A stretch of 12,926 nt of DNA. It comes from Clostridia bacterium (GTDB taxonomy: Bacteria; Bacillota; Clostridia; Oscillospirales; CAG-272). Shown here piece after piece: positions 7,379 through 12,926 of this stretch. Where the stretch lies: contig JAGDCE010000358.1 in the NCBI GenBank assembly GCA_017958705.1, positions 1 to 12,926 on the forward strand. Reading direction: 5' to 3'. The translations under genes were made by a program, and so were the position numbers. Numbering within the stretch: position 1 is the stretch's first letter; each line of letters begins with the position of its first letter. The notes below the pieces were generated by a model, which was given only the letters and a program-made list of their open reading frames with translations, did no database searches and had not been told where the DNA came from.

Positions 7379-7384
7379 CCCTCC
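7379..7384 (-). promoter_or_regulatory. Ribosome binding site of the lipid kinase gene
   Basis: On the minus strand GGAGGG lies 6 bases before the ATG at 7372 and touches the ATG at 7378, so it favours the inner start. Confidence 0.7.
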
Positions 7385-7416
7385 GCCGCGATTGTACCAC
7401 AAAATTATTGAAAAAC

Positions 7417-7444
7417 GATATATACACCGGTCAGATATTGTAAA
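7417..7444 (-). promoter_or_regulatory. Possible promoter of the lipid kinase gene
   Basis: Reading the minus strand, TTTACA (7444-7439) and TATATC (7422-7417) are separated by 16 bases, about 45 bases before the start codon. A second candidate is an extended -10 (TGGTACAAT, 7399-7391) closer to the gene with a poor -35. The region is AT-rich, so either match may be chance, but a terminator just upstream (7489-7525) means a promoter is needed here. Confidence 0.4.
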
Positions 7445-7466
7445 TATTCGGTCAAATCTATATAAT
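7438..7466 (+). promoter_or_regulatory. Orphan forward promoter-like site
   Basis: TTGTAA (7438-7443), a 17-base spacer and a perfect TATAAT (7461-7466) face the hairpin terminator at 7489-7534. No plus-strand reading frame with a start signal follows. It may be a chance match in AT-rich DNA or may drive a very short RNA. Confidence 0.25.
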
Positions 7467-7481
7467 AAACACACAAACGTC

Positions 7482-7534
7482 AAAAAAACGGCTGAAGCAG
7501 GGAACGGTGGTCCTTGCTTCAGCCGGTGTTTTTT
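7482..7534. terminator. Bidirectional intrinsic terminator
   Basis: A perfect 11-bp stem, CGGCTGAAGCA (7489-7499) with TGCTTCAGCCG (7515-7525), is extended by two further G-C pairs past a mismatch. Seven A residues (7482-7488) stand on one side and six T residues (7529-7534) on the other, so a U-tract follows the hairpin in both directions. On the minus strand it lies about 35 bases after the stop of the DivIVA-like gene and would end its transcript. Confidence 0.88.
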
Positions 7535-7559
7535 AATATTCAAATTATCCCGGGATTTT

Positions 7560-8312
7560 TCAGCGTATCTCTTTGAGCGCTTCTATTTCCTTGTCGATCT
7601 CTGTCACGGTGTTGTCAAGATCTGCGTCGAGCCGTTTTTCAAGCTTGTCAGCCTTTTCGTTGAAGGCCGCACCGCGCTCGTCCACCGTCTTCATCGTGTC
7701 GGCGAGCAGCGCCCTCAGATCGTCGAGCTCCGCCTTGACCTCCGCACGGAAATTCTCGGTCGCCGCGCGCGCGTTGTTCTTTATCGCTGACGATATGCGC
7801 GTCATCTTAGAGGCGAACCCGCGCTTAAGCTCCTCCGCCGACGCGGCGGCGGCTTCGCCGATCTTAGCGGCTTTTTCATTCGCTTCGGATATGATCGAAT
7901 CAGCGCTCCTGTTTGCCGCTATCAGTATATCTCCGAGCTGTGACGACATACCGTCGTACATTTCGGCTTTGCGCTCCCGTTCGTCCTCGCCCTCGTCGCA
8001 GGCGCTTTTCAGACGCTCTATCTCCGCATCCTTCACCCCGGCTTCGGCGGCGGCCTCCTCAAGCTTCTTTTTCAACCCGTCGGCCTCCGCGGAGAGTACG
8101 GAATAGGAAAGCTCCATATCGTCAAGCTTTGCTTTGATTTCCGAAAGCTGGGTCAACAGATCCGCGATCTTCGCGTCCTTCTCCTGAAGCAGCGCGTTCT
8201 GGTTCGTCGAAAACGCGCGGAAATCGGCGTTCTGTTTATCGAGATACGCCGTGACGTCCGCCTTGTTGAAGCCGCCTATCGAAGTCCGAAACATTACTCC
8301 CTTATCAGCCAT
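7560..8312 (-). CDS. DivIVA-like coiled-coil protein
   Basis: This is a 250-residue, highly charged protein. The N-terminus (MFRTSIGGFNKADVTAYLDK, residues 7-26) matches the short DivIVA-type membrane-curvature-binding motif, F-x-x-x-x-x-G-(Y/F)-N-K-x-x-V. A nearly continuous predicted coiled coil follows (about 27-110), then an Ala-rich helical segment (about 125-165) like those in DivIVA and ATP-synthase-b-like proteins, and a final Glu/Lys/Asp helix (about 185-250). Family members act at division sites or poles as scaffolds; the precise role here is unknown. The start at 8312 is chosen because translation farther upstream would lie before the predicted transcription start, and AGGGGG (8329-8324) precedes it by 11 bases. 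An internal ATG at 8294 is possible. The gene is divergent from the cohesin gene and ends at a terminator. Confidence 0.78.
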   Translation of the reverse strand: MADKGVMFRTSIGGFNKADVTAYLDKQNADFRAFSTNQNALLQEKDAKIADLLTQLSEIKAKLDDMELSYSVLSAEADGLKKKLEEAAAEAGVKDAEIERLKSACDEGEDERERKAEMYDGMSSQLGDILIAANRSADSIISEANEKAAKIGEAAAASAEELKRGFASKMTRISSAIKNNARAATENFRAEVKAELDDLRALLADTMKTVDERGAAFNEKADKLEKRLDADLDNTVTEIDKEIEALKEIR

Positions 8313-8361
8313 TTTATCCGTTGCCCCCTGCCGCAAAGTACATTTTTCCTCATTTTTCTCC

Positions 8362-8390
8362 AGTATAGCACATATTGCCTTTTTTTTCAA
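8362..8390 (-). promoter_or_regulatory. Promoter of the DivIVA-like gene
   Basis: On the minus strand TTGAAA (8390-8385), a spacer of exactly 17 bases and TATACT (8367-8362), with TG one base upstream of the -10, form a strong sigma-A type promoter. Transcription would start near 8355, giving a leader of about 43 bases. Confidence 0.78.
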
Positions 8391-8445
8391 GAGTATCTCG
8401 TAAATAAATTTAAAAAAAGAATATCCCAGTTTCATATTTTTCCGC

Positions 8446-8451
8446 TATAAT
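8446..8451 (+). promoter_or_regulatory. -10 element for the cohesin/dockerin gene pair
   Basis: A perfect TATAAT stands 28 bases before the start codon region of the cohesin-like gene. The -35 position (near 8423-8428, ATCCCA) matches poorly, so this promoter may need an activator or may be weak. It diverges from the promoter at 8362-8390. Confidence 0.5.
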
Positions 8452-8479
8452 CAAACTGAACTCTTTTACACAGGAAGGT

Positions 8480-10267
8480 ATGATGAAAATGATCAAGAAC
8501 TCAGGACTGAAGATGATCGCACTGCTGATCGCGGTACTGTTGTCTTTGTCTTGTCTTTCGGTCGCAGCGTTCGCCGTAACCGATCAGGATATGGCGCAGA
8601 TAAGCGTTACGGCTTCAAACACGAATCCGACAAAGGACGAGACGATAACAGTGACCGTGTCGATCGACAACTACAGGACGATGTCGCCGCGTATTTCCGC
8701 GATGCTTCTGTCGGTAAGTTTCGATACTGCGTGCTTTGATTACGTCGCCGGCTCCGAAAAGTCGCTTCTGAAAATAAACAACGACGACCTGACGAGCGTG
8801 GCGTTCGACGGTATAGACAAGGTCAGCTTCGCGTACACGTACGCCAACACGAGAAAGCTCACACTGCCGACGACGGCAAAAGAAATATACAGTTTCCAGT
8901 TAAAGGTCAAGAGCACCGTTACCGAGAAGACGACCGCGAATTTCTCCGTTGAGGAATGCACGCTCTACAACGGCAAGAGTGAAGCGACCTACAAGCTGAT
9001 CGACTGCAAGGAACCCAAGACCGACGTCGTGACCGCGTGGGGCTCGAGACCCGGCATGCTCCTGAACGGCTCAGACAGGAACGAGGGCACGTACAGCGGC
9101 AACGTCGTCGTTACCTTCGACGTGCCAAACGCAAGCCTCGTATATGAAGGCAGGGGCGCCGTCTCGATAACGAGCCCGTACACCTGCGACAAGAACGGCA
9201 GCTACACGGTAACGGTCACCACGAACGGCCAGCGCGTTTCGCAGACGTTCACGATAAAGAAATCGATATCCTCGATCTCGGTAAAGCAAGGCACGTACAG
9301 GACCGAATACGCCCTCGGCGTCACGCCTGATTACTCCTCGTGGGTACTGCTCGTGACGTATACCGACGGCACGTACAGCGAGCTTTCGATGGACGACAAG
9401 GACATCGAGATCACCGGCTTCGAGCCCGGAGCCATCGGCGATCAGAGACTGCTCGTAAAATATAAGGAAAAGACGACCTCTGTCACGATAACCGTCCAGT
9501 CGAAGAACGTGATCGCGTTCGACATAACCTCACCGATCTCCAAGACCGATTACCTCATCGGCGACGATATCGACACGACCGGCGGCGTGCTGCTCATCAG
9601 ATACGACGACGGCAGCAGCGAAGAGGTGCCGATCACGAAGAACATGCTCTCCGGCTACGACAGCACGTACGTAGGCGAACAGAACGTGACCATTACTTAT
9701 TCTACCGTTTCTCAGACGTTCCGCGTGACGTTCTATCCGCGTGAGGCGGTGGACGAGCTGATCACCGCGATCGACGCGCTCGATCTCAACACGATCAGCC
9801 TCGAAAGCAAGGATCAGATCAAAGAACTGATAGACAAATACAACTCGATGACGACGCTTCAGAAGAACGCGGTCATCAACTATCAGAAACTCGAAGCCGC
9901 GCGCGAGAGATGGAACGAGATCGCGAGCCGCACGGACGACGAGACGGATACCGCGGCGCCGTCAACGACCGCGGATACCGCGCAGACGACCGAGGAGACC
10001 GGCAATAAAGGACACGGCAACGTTATCTGGTATATCGTCGCCGGCATCATAATCCTGTCCGTCATAGGCGGCGTGGGTTACTTCCTGTTCATCTACTTCA
10101 AACGCAAGAAAGAGATCGACGAAGACGACGAGTATTACGACGACGGTGATTTCGACGACGACAGCGACGACGACGGAGATCTCTCGTACGAGGACGACAT
10201 AATCAACATTGAAGACGAAGACGACGACGAACTCAGACTGGACGAGGAGGACAAGGACAATGAATAA
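8480..10267 (+). CDS. Membrane-anchored cohesin-like / Ig-like surface protein with acidic cytoplasmic tail
   Basis: This 595-residue protein is exported and held by one C-terminal membrane helix. A signal peptide (1-32, cleavage after AFA) is followed by a cohesin-like domain (about 38-175: a VTVSIDNY strand, LLSVSFDTACFDY, then SFQLKVKSTV), a short beta domain (about 203-262), and two Big_3-type Ig-like domains (about 263-342 and 343-420, with LLVTYTDGTYSEL and LLIRYDDGSSEEV). A helical repeat (421-485, with the familiar YNSMTTLQKNAV pattern) and a Thr/Asp/Glu linker precede the membrane helix (514-540). A basic stop-transfer KRKK and a cytoplasmic tail with 32 Asp/Glu in 51 residues follow. 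ATGs at 8480, 8483 and 8489 cannot be separated by the AGGAAGG at 8472-8478, though 8483 is slightly better spaced. The next gene, with a dockerin, overlaps by 8 bases. No catalytic domain is visible. Confidence 0.82.
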   Translation: MMKMIKNSGLKMIALLIAVLLSLSCLSVAAFAVTDQDMAQISVTASNTNPTKDETITVTVSIDNYRTMSPRISAMLLSVSFDTACFDYVAGSEKSLLKINNDDLTSVAFDGIDKVSFAYTYANTRKLTLPTTAKEIYSFQLKVKSTVTEKTTANFSVEECTLYNGKSEATYKLIDCKEPKTDVVTAWGSRPGMLLNGSDRNEGTYSGNVVVTFDVPNASLVYEGRGAVSITSPYTCDKNGSYTVTVTTNGQRVSQTFTIKKSISSISVKQGTYRTEYALGVTPDYSSWVLLVTYTDGTYSELSMDDKDIEITGFEPGAIGDQRLLVKYKEKTTSVTITVQSKNVIAFDITSPISKTDYLIGDDIDTTGGVLLIRYDDGSSEEVPITKNMLSGYDSTYVGEQNVTITYSTVSQTFRVTFYPREAVDELITAIDALDLNTISLESKDQIKELIDKYNSMTTLQKNAVINYQKLEAARERWNEIASRTDDETDTAAPSTTADTAQTTEETGNKGHGNVIWYIVAGIIILSVIGGVGYFLFIYFKRKKEIDEDDEYYDDGDFDDDSDDDGDLSYEDDIINIEDEDDDELRLDEEDKDNE

Positions 10268-11258
10268 AACGAAAAACGTAAGCTTCATACATATCCTGCT
10301 CTGCGCCGTGTCGCTTATGATCGTGGTATGTCTTTCGGCGGCGGTACTGCTGCCGGGCATCAGGGCGAGAGCCGAGGAAGGCGGAGAAACGCCGGTGACC
10401 GAGACCGAACCGGGAGAGGATACGGAGACCGATCCCGTGACGGAAACCGAGACGGAGACCGAAACGGAGACGGAGACCGAGACCGAGACGGAAACCGAAA
10501 CAGAGACCGAGACCGAAACGGAAACTGAAACCGAGTCCGAGACCGAGACCGAAACGGAACCGCCGGTCATCCGGATAAAAGAAATAGTATTCGGCGAGCA
10601 GAAAGTCAGACTGTCGGTAGGCGAGACTTTCAAACTCACCGTTACCGCGATCATGGAAGACGATAGCGAAGGCGAACTGCCCGAGCTGACGTTTTCAAGC
10701 TCCGATCCCGACGCCGTGTCGGTCGATGCAGAGGGTACGGTGACCGCGAAGAAGAGCGGAAGAGTTGAGATCACAGCGCAGAACGCGGACGGGACGCTGA
10801 CCTGCACCTGCACGGTCATCGCGTCGTCGTCGACCGTAAAGCTCCGCACCGTGGCGGGCACCGGCGAGCGCATCGCCACAGGCATCAACCCGGGCGTGAC
10901 CGTGGGCGAGATCGTTGACGACATAACGGCGTCCGAAGGACTCGAGGCGGGAAAAGTCGTCGTCACCACGTCGACCGGCACCGTCGCGCCTTCGACCGAA
11001 AGGATGAAGACCGGAATGTCGATCACGGTCGACGGGATGTACTACATGACGGTCATTTACGGCGACGTGGACGGCAACGGTGTGATCAACAGCCGCGACG
11101 TTCAGGCGATACTCGATTACCTCACCTCGAAATCGAACATGCTTGCCGATAACCGCGCGAATTTCCTTTCCGCGGATTTCCTCGGCAACGGCATAACGCT
11201 CGAATCCGCGCTTTATCTGCAGAGATATTACTACGGACTCGAAACGATCGAGCAGTGA
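10260..11258 (+). CDS. Exported dockerin protein with (Thr-Glu)n linker and Big_2 domain
   Basis: This 332-residue protein has an N-terminal export signal (hydrophobic 9-32, possible cleavage after ARA at 38), then an acidic Thr/Glu linker with 20 dipeptides at 61-100. A Big_2 (group 2 Ig-like) domain follows (about 103-188: LSVGETFKLTV, FSSSDPDAVSV, GTVTAKKSG). A module of the type often placed before clostridial dockerins covers about 192-266 (TGINPGVTVGEIVDDI, then TGMSITVDGMYYMTVIYG). The C-terminal dockerin (268-326) has an intact first Ca2+ loop (D269, D271, N273, D280) and a degenerate second one (D306, L308, N310, A317). No enzyme domain is present, so it is a binding or structural protein. 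The ATG at 10260, inside the end of the cohesin-like gene, follows AGGAGG (10245-10250) by 9 bases. Pairing with the neighbouring cohesin is inferred. Confidence 0.85.
   Translation: MNKTKNVSFIHILLCAVSLMIVVCLSAAVLLPGIRARAEEGGETPVTETEPGEDTETDPVTETETETETETETETETETETETETETETETESETETETEPPVIRIKEIVFGEQKVRLSVGETFKLTVTAIMEDDSEGELPELTFSSSDPDAVSVDAEGTVTAKKSGRVEITAQNADGTLTCTCTVIASSSTVKLRTVAGTGERIATGINPGVTVGEIVDDITASEGLEAGKVVVTTSTGTVAPSTERMKTGMSITVDGMYYMTVIYGDVDGNGVINSRDVQAILDYLTSKSNMLADNRANFLSADFLGNGITLESALYLQRYYYGLETIEQ
10440..10559 (+). repeat. Hexanucleotide repeat encoding (Thr-Glu)16-Ser-Glu-(Thr-Glu)3
   Basis: Twenty tandem six-base units of the form AC-N-GA-R run in frame without interruption; one unit is TCC GAG (Ser-Glu). 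Third positions vary (ACG, ACC, ACA, ACT; GAA, GAG), so the conserved property is the protein sequence rather than the DNA. It forms an acidic, extended, extracellular linker. Confidence 0.95.
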
Positions 11259-11261
11259 ATC

Positions 11262-11305
11262 AAAGGAAAAAGCGCGCAGAACGCGCTTTTTCCTTTATTT
11301 TTTCT
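11262..11305. terminator. Intrinsic terminator after the dockerin gene
   Basis: A perfect 15-bp inverted repeat (11262-11276 and 11282-11296) with a 5-base loop CAGAA is followed by ATTTTTTCT. It starts three bases after the stop codon of the dockerin gene and isolates the cohesin/dockerin unit from gltX. Confidence 0.92.
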
Positions 11306-11314
11306 CTGTAATAC

Positions 11315-11343
11315 TTGATTTTTGCCGGCATACGGTGTATAAT
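11315..11343 (+). promoter_or_regulatory. gltX promoter
   Basis: TTGATT (11315-11320), a 17-base spacer and a perfect TATAAT (11338-11343) stand 32 bases before the gltX ATG. Transcription would begin near 11350, leaving a leader of about 25 bases, too short for a T-box. Confidence 0.78.
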
Positions 11344-11375
11344 CATTCTATATCATTTATCAAGGACGGGAGTTT

Positions 11376-12926
11376 ATGGATTACAACAGACTTGCAGAAT
11401 TACTATTTCCCGACGTCACGCTGACGCCCGACGATATGGAGGCGAAATATCCCGAAAGGGATCTGCCCGAAGGCGCGAAGGTGACGAGAATAGCGCCGTC
11501 ACCCACCGGATTTTTCCATTTCGGCGGTCTATTTCCCGCGACGGTCTGCGAGCGTCTCGCTCACCAGTCGGGCGGCGTGTTTTATCTGCGCATAGAAGAC
11601 ACCGATTCAAAACGCGAGGTCGAAGGCGCCGCCGCGTTCATAACGAAGATACTCGATCATTACGGCCTCCGCTTCGACGAAGGCGTCACCGCCGACGGCG
11701 ACAAGGGCGATTACGGGCCCTACACGCAGAGTCAGCGCGTCGACATATATCACGTCTACGCCAAAAAGCTCGTGGCGGACGGCGTTGCGTACCCTGTGTT
11801 TTCGACCGACGAGGAACTTGACGAGCTCAAAACGCTCGACAAGAAGGCGGAGATCAAAAGCGTCAACTGGGAGCAGGACGCCGAGGCGCGCCGCGAGGCG
11901 ATGCTGAAGCGCCGCGAATTCACCATGGAGCAGGTCGAGGCGGAACTTGCCGCCGGTCACCGCTTCGCGCTTTTCGCCGTCGCCGACGGAGATCCGGAGA
12001 AGAAAATAAAGATAACCGACCTCGTAAAAGGTCCGCTCGAGATACCGGAAAACGACGAGGACGTCGTTCTTCTCAAATCCGACGGAATACCGACGTATCA
12101 CTTCGCCCACGCGGTCGACGATCACCTGATGCGTACGACGCACGTCATTCGCGGAGAAGAATGGCTGCCGAGCCTGTCGAAGCACGTGATGCTTTTCCGT
12201 TATCTCGGATTCAAACTGCCTAAATACATGCACATCGCCCAGCTGATGCGCCTTGACGAGAACGGCAACAAGAAGAAACTGTCGAAGCGCGACATGGGCG
12301 CGAACCTCGACGATTACAGAAAAATGGGCTATTCCGTCAAAGCCGTGAACGAATACGTCATGACTCTGCTCAATTCCAACTACGAGGAATGGCACATGCA
12401 GAATCCCGACAAGGACAGGACCGAATTCCCGTTCTCGATCAAAAAGATGAGCGCGTCCGGCTGTCTGTTCGATATAGAAAAGCTCAACGACGTCTCCAAA
12501 AACGTCATCTCGCGCATGACCGCGGCCGAGGTCTACGAAGGCGTGCTCGGATACGCGGAGACCGAAGATCCCGATTTTTACGAAACGCTCGCCGCCGACC
12601 GCGGCTACGCCGAGAGCATCCTTTCGATAGGACGCGGCGGCGCCAAGCCGAGGAAGGATTTTGCGGTGTGGGCGGACGTAAAGCCCTATATGAGCTTCTT
12701 CTACGACAAATATTTTACCCGCGACGACGAGATGCCCGCGGATAAGGATAAAAACGACGTCAAAGCGGTGCTGAAGGCTTTCGCGGAAACGTACGACGAA
12801 GGCGACGATCAGACCGCGTGGTTTGAGAAGTGCAAGGACATAGCGGAGTCTGTCGGATACGCCCGCGAGACGAAGCTTTACCGCAAAAACCCGCAGGATT
12901 ACAAGGGGCACGTCGGCGATGTCGCG
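11376..12926 (+). CDS. gltX: Glutamyl-tRNA synthetase (3' partial)
   Basis: Glutamate-tRNA ligase charges tRNA with glutamate in the cytoplasm using ATP. The frame is open to the window end, giving 517 residues; the family usually has about 550, so only the C-terminal tip is missing. An N-terminal extension (LLFPDVTLTPDDMEAKYPER, 10-29) typical of the long clostridial form precedes the catalytic domain. The first signature, APSPTGFFHFGG (40-51), is the HIGH-type motif with Phe in place of the usual Ile or Leu. LRIEDTD, YGPYTQSQR and RGEEW (259-263) follow, then the KMSKS-type motif KLSKR (301-305). The remaining part is the anticodon-binding region. The start ATG at 11376 follows a purine-rich AAGGACGGGAG leader and has its own promoter. 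The gene is separated from its upstream neighbours by a strong terminator. Confidence 0.95.
   Translation, partial: MDYNRLAELLFPDVTLTPDDMEAKYPERDLPEGAKVTRIAPSPTGFFHFGGLFPATVCERLAHQSGGVFYLRIEDTDSKREVEGAAAFITKILDHYGLRFDEGVTADGDKGDYGPYTQSQRVDIYHVYAKKLVADGVAYPVFSTDEELDELKTLDKKAEIKSVNWEQDAEARREAMLKRREFTMEQVEAELAAGHRFALFAVADGDPEKKIKITDLVKGPLEIPENDEDVVLLKSDGIPTYHFAHAVDDHLMRTTHVIRGEEWLPSLSKHVMLFRYLGFKLPKYMHIAQLMRLDENGNKKKLSKRDMGANLDDYRKMGYSVKAVNEYVMTLLNSNYEEWHMQNPDKDRTEFPFSIKKMSASGCLFDIEKLNDVSKNVISRMTAAEVYEGVLGYAETEDPDFYETLAADRGYAESILSIGRGGAKPRKDFAVWADVKPYMSFFYDKYFTRDDEMPADKDKNDVKAVLKAFAETYDEGDDQTAWFEKCKDIAESVGYARETKLYRKNPQDYKGHVGDVA

Noticed and set aside
7373..7543. Upstream extension of the lipid kinase frame
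   Set aside because: It crosses the terminator hairpin and the AT-rich promoter region, and a good ribosome binding site lies just before 7372.
10440..10559. Possible CRISPR or regulatory repeat
   Set aside because: The units are contiguous six-base coding repeats without spacers, in frame within a protein gene.
9962..11026. Long minus-strand frame rich in Ser-Val repeats
   Set aside because: It is the antisense image of the Thr-Glu repeat and of the two surface protein genes; it has no ribosome binding site, and the plus strand encodes recognisable domains.
11305..11375. T-box or other riboswitch before gltX
   Set aside because: The predicted leader is only about 25 bases long, too short for such an element.
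11607..12911. Minus-strand frame of 434 codons
   Set aside because: It lies opposite gltX, whose motifs are clear. Long antisense frames are expected in DNA of this base composition.

Overview
The window looks like chromosome from an anaerobic, moderately high-GC member of the Clostridia (Bacillota), probably an uncultured gut-type lineage. The reasons are the clostridial gene order rnfC-D-G-E-A-B, a long clostridial-type glutamyl-tRNA synthetase with an N-terminal extension, a DivIVA-like coiled-coil protein, and Gram-positive surface proteins with cohesin, dockerin and bacterial Ig-like domains. The species cannot be named from the sequence alone.

Region 1 (2-6440, + strand) is one tightly packed operon. 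It holds the Rnf complex (RnfC missing its N-terminus at the window edge, then RnfD, G, E, A and B), which couples ferredoxin:NAD+ electron transfer to ion transport. It continues into ApbE (a lipoprotein FMN transferase), a NusG-domain-II membrane-anchored protein and a Gx-transporter-family membrane protein. ApbE would attach FMN to RnfD (T154) and RnfG (T173), and both target motifs are visible. The last two genes resemble the EetA/EetB pair of flavin-based extracellular electron transfer loci. Most junctions overlap or are nearly so, which suggests translational coupling. The operon ends at a hairpin (6441-6477) shared with the convergent gene.

Region 2 (6476-8312, - strand) holds a lipid-kinase-family gene (diacylglycerol kinase catalytic domain) and a DivIVA-like coiled-coil gene. 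A bidirectional terminator hairpin separates them. The DivIVA-like gene has a clear promoter (TTGAAA, 17 bases, TATACT).

Region 3 (8480-11258, + strand) is a two-gene overlapping unit transcribed divergently from the DivIVA-like gene. The first product is a secreted, single-pass membrane protein with an N-terminal cohesin-like domain, Ig-like domains and a very acidic cytoplasmic tail. The second is an exported protein with a 20-unit Thr-Glu type linker, a Big_2 domain, a pre-dockerin module and a C-terminal dockerin. A membrane-bound cohesin and an exported dockerin made from overlapping genes suggest a small non-enzymatic surface complex. This is the most interesting part of the window. A strong hairpin terminator follows.

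Region 4 (11315-12926, + strand) is gltX, with its own good promoter, cut off at the window end before its stop codon.

No rRNA, tRNA, CRISPR array, insertion sequence or phage gene was seen. No gene-free stretch exceeds 300 bases.
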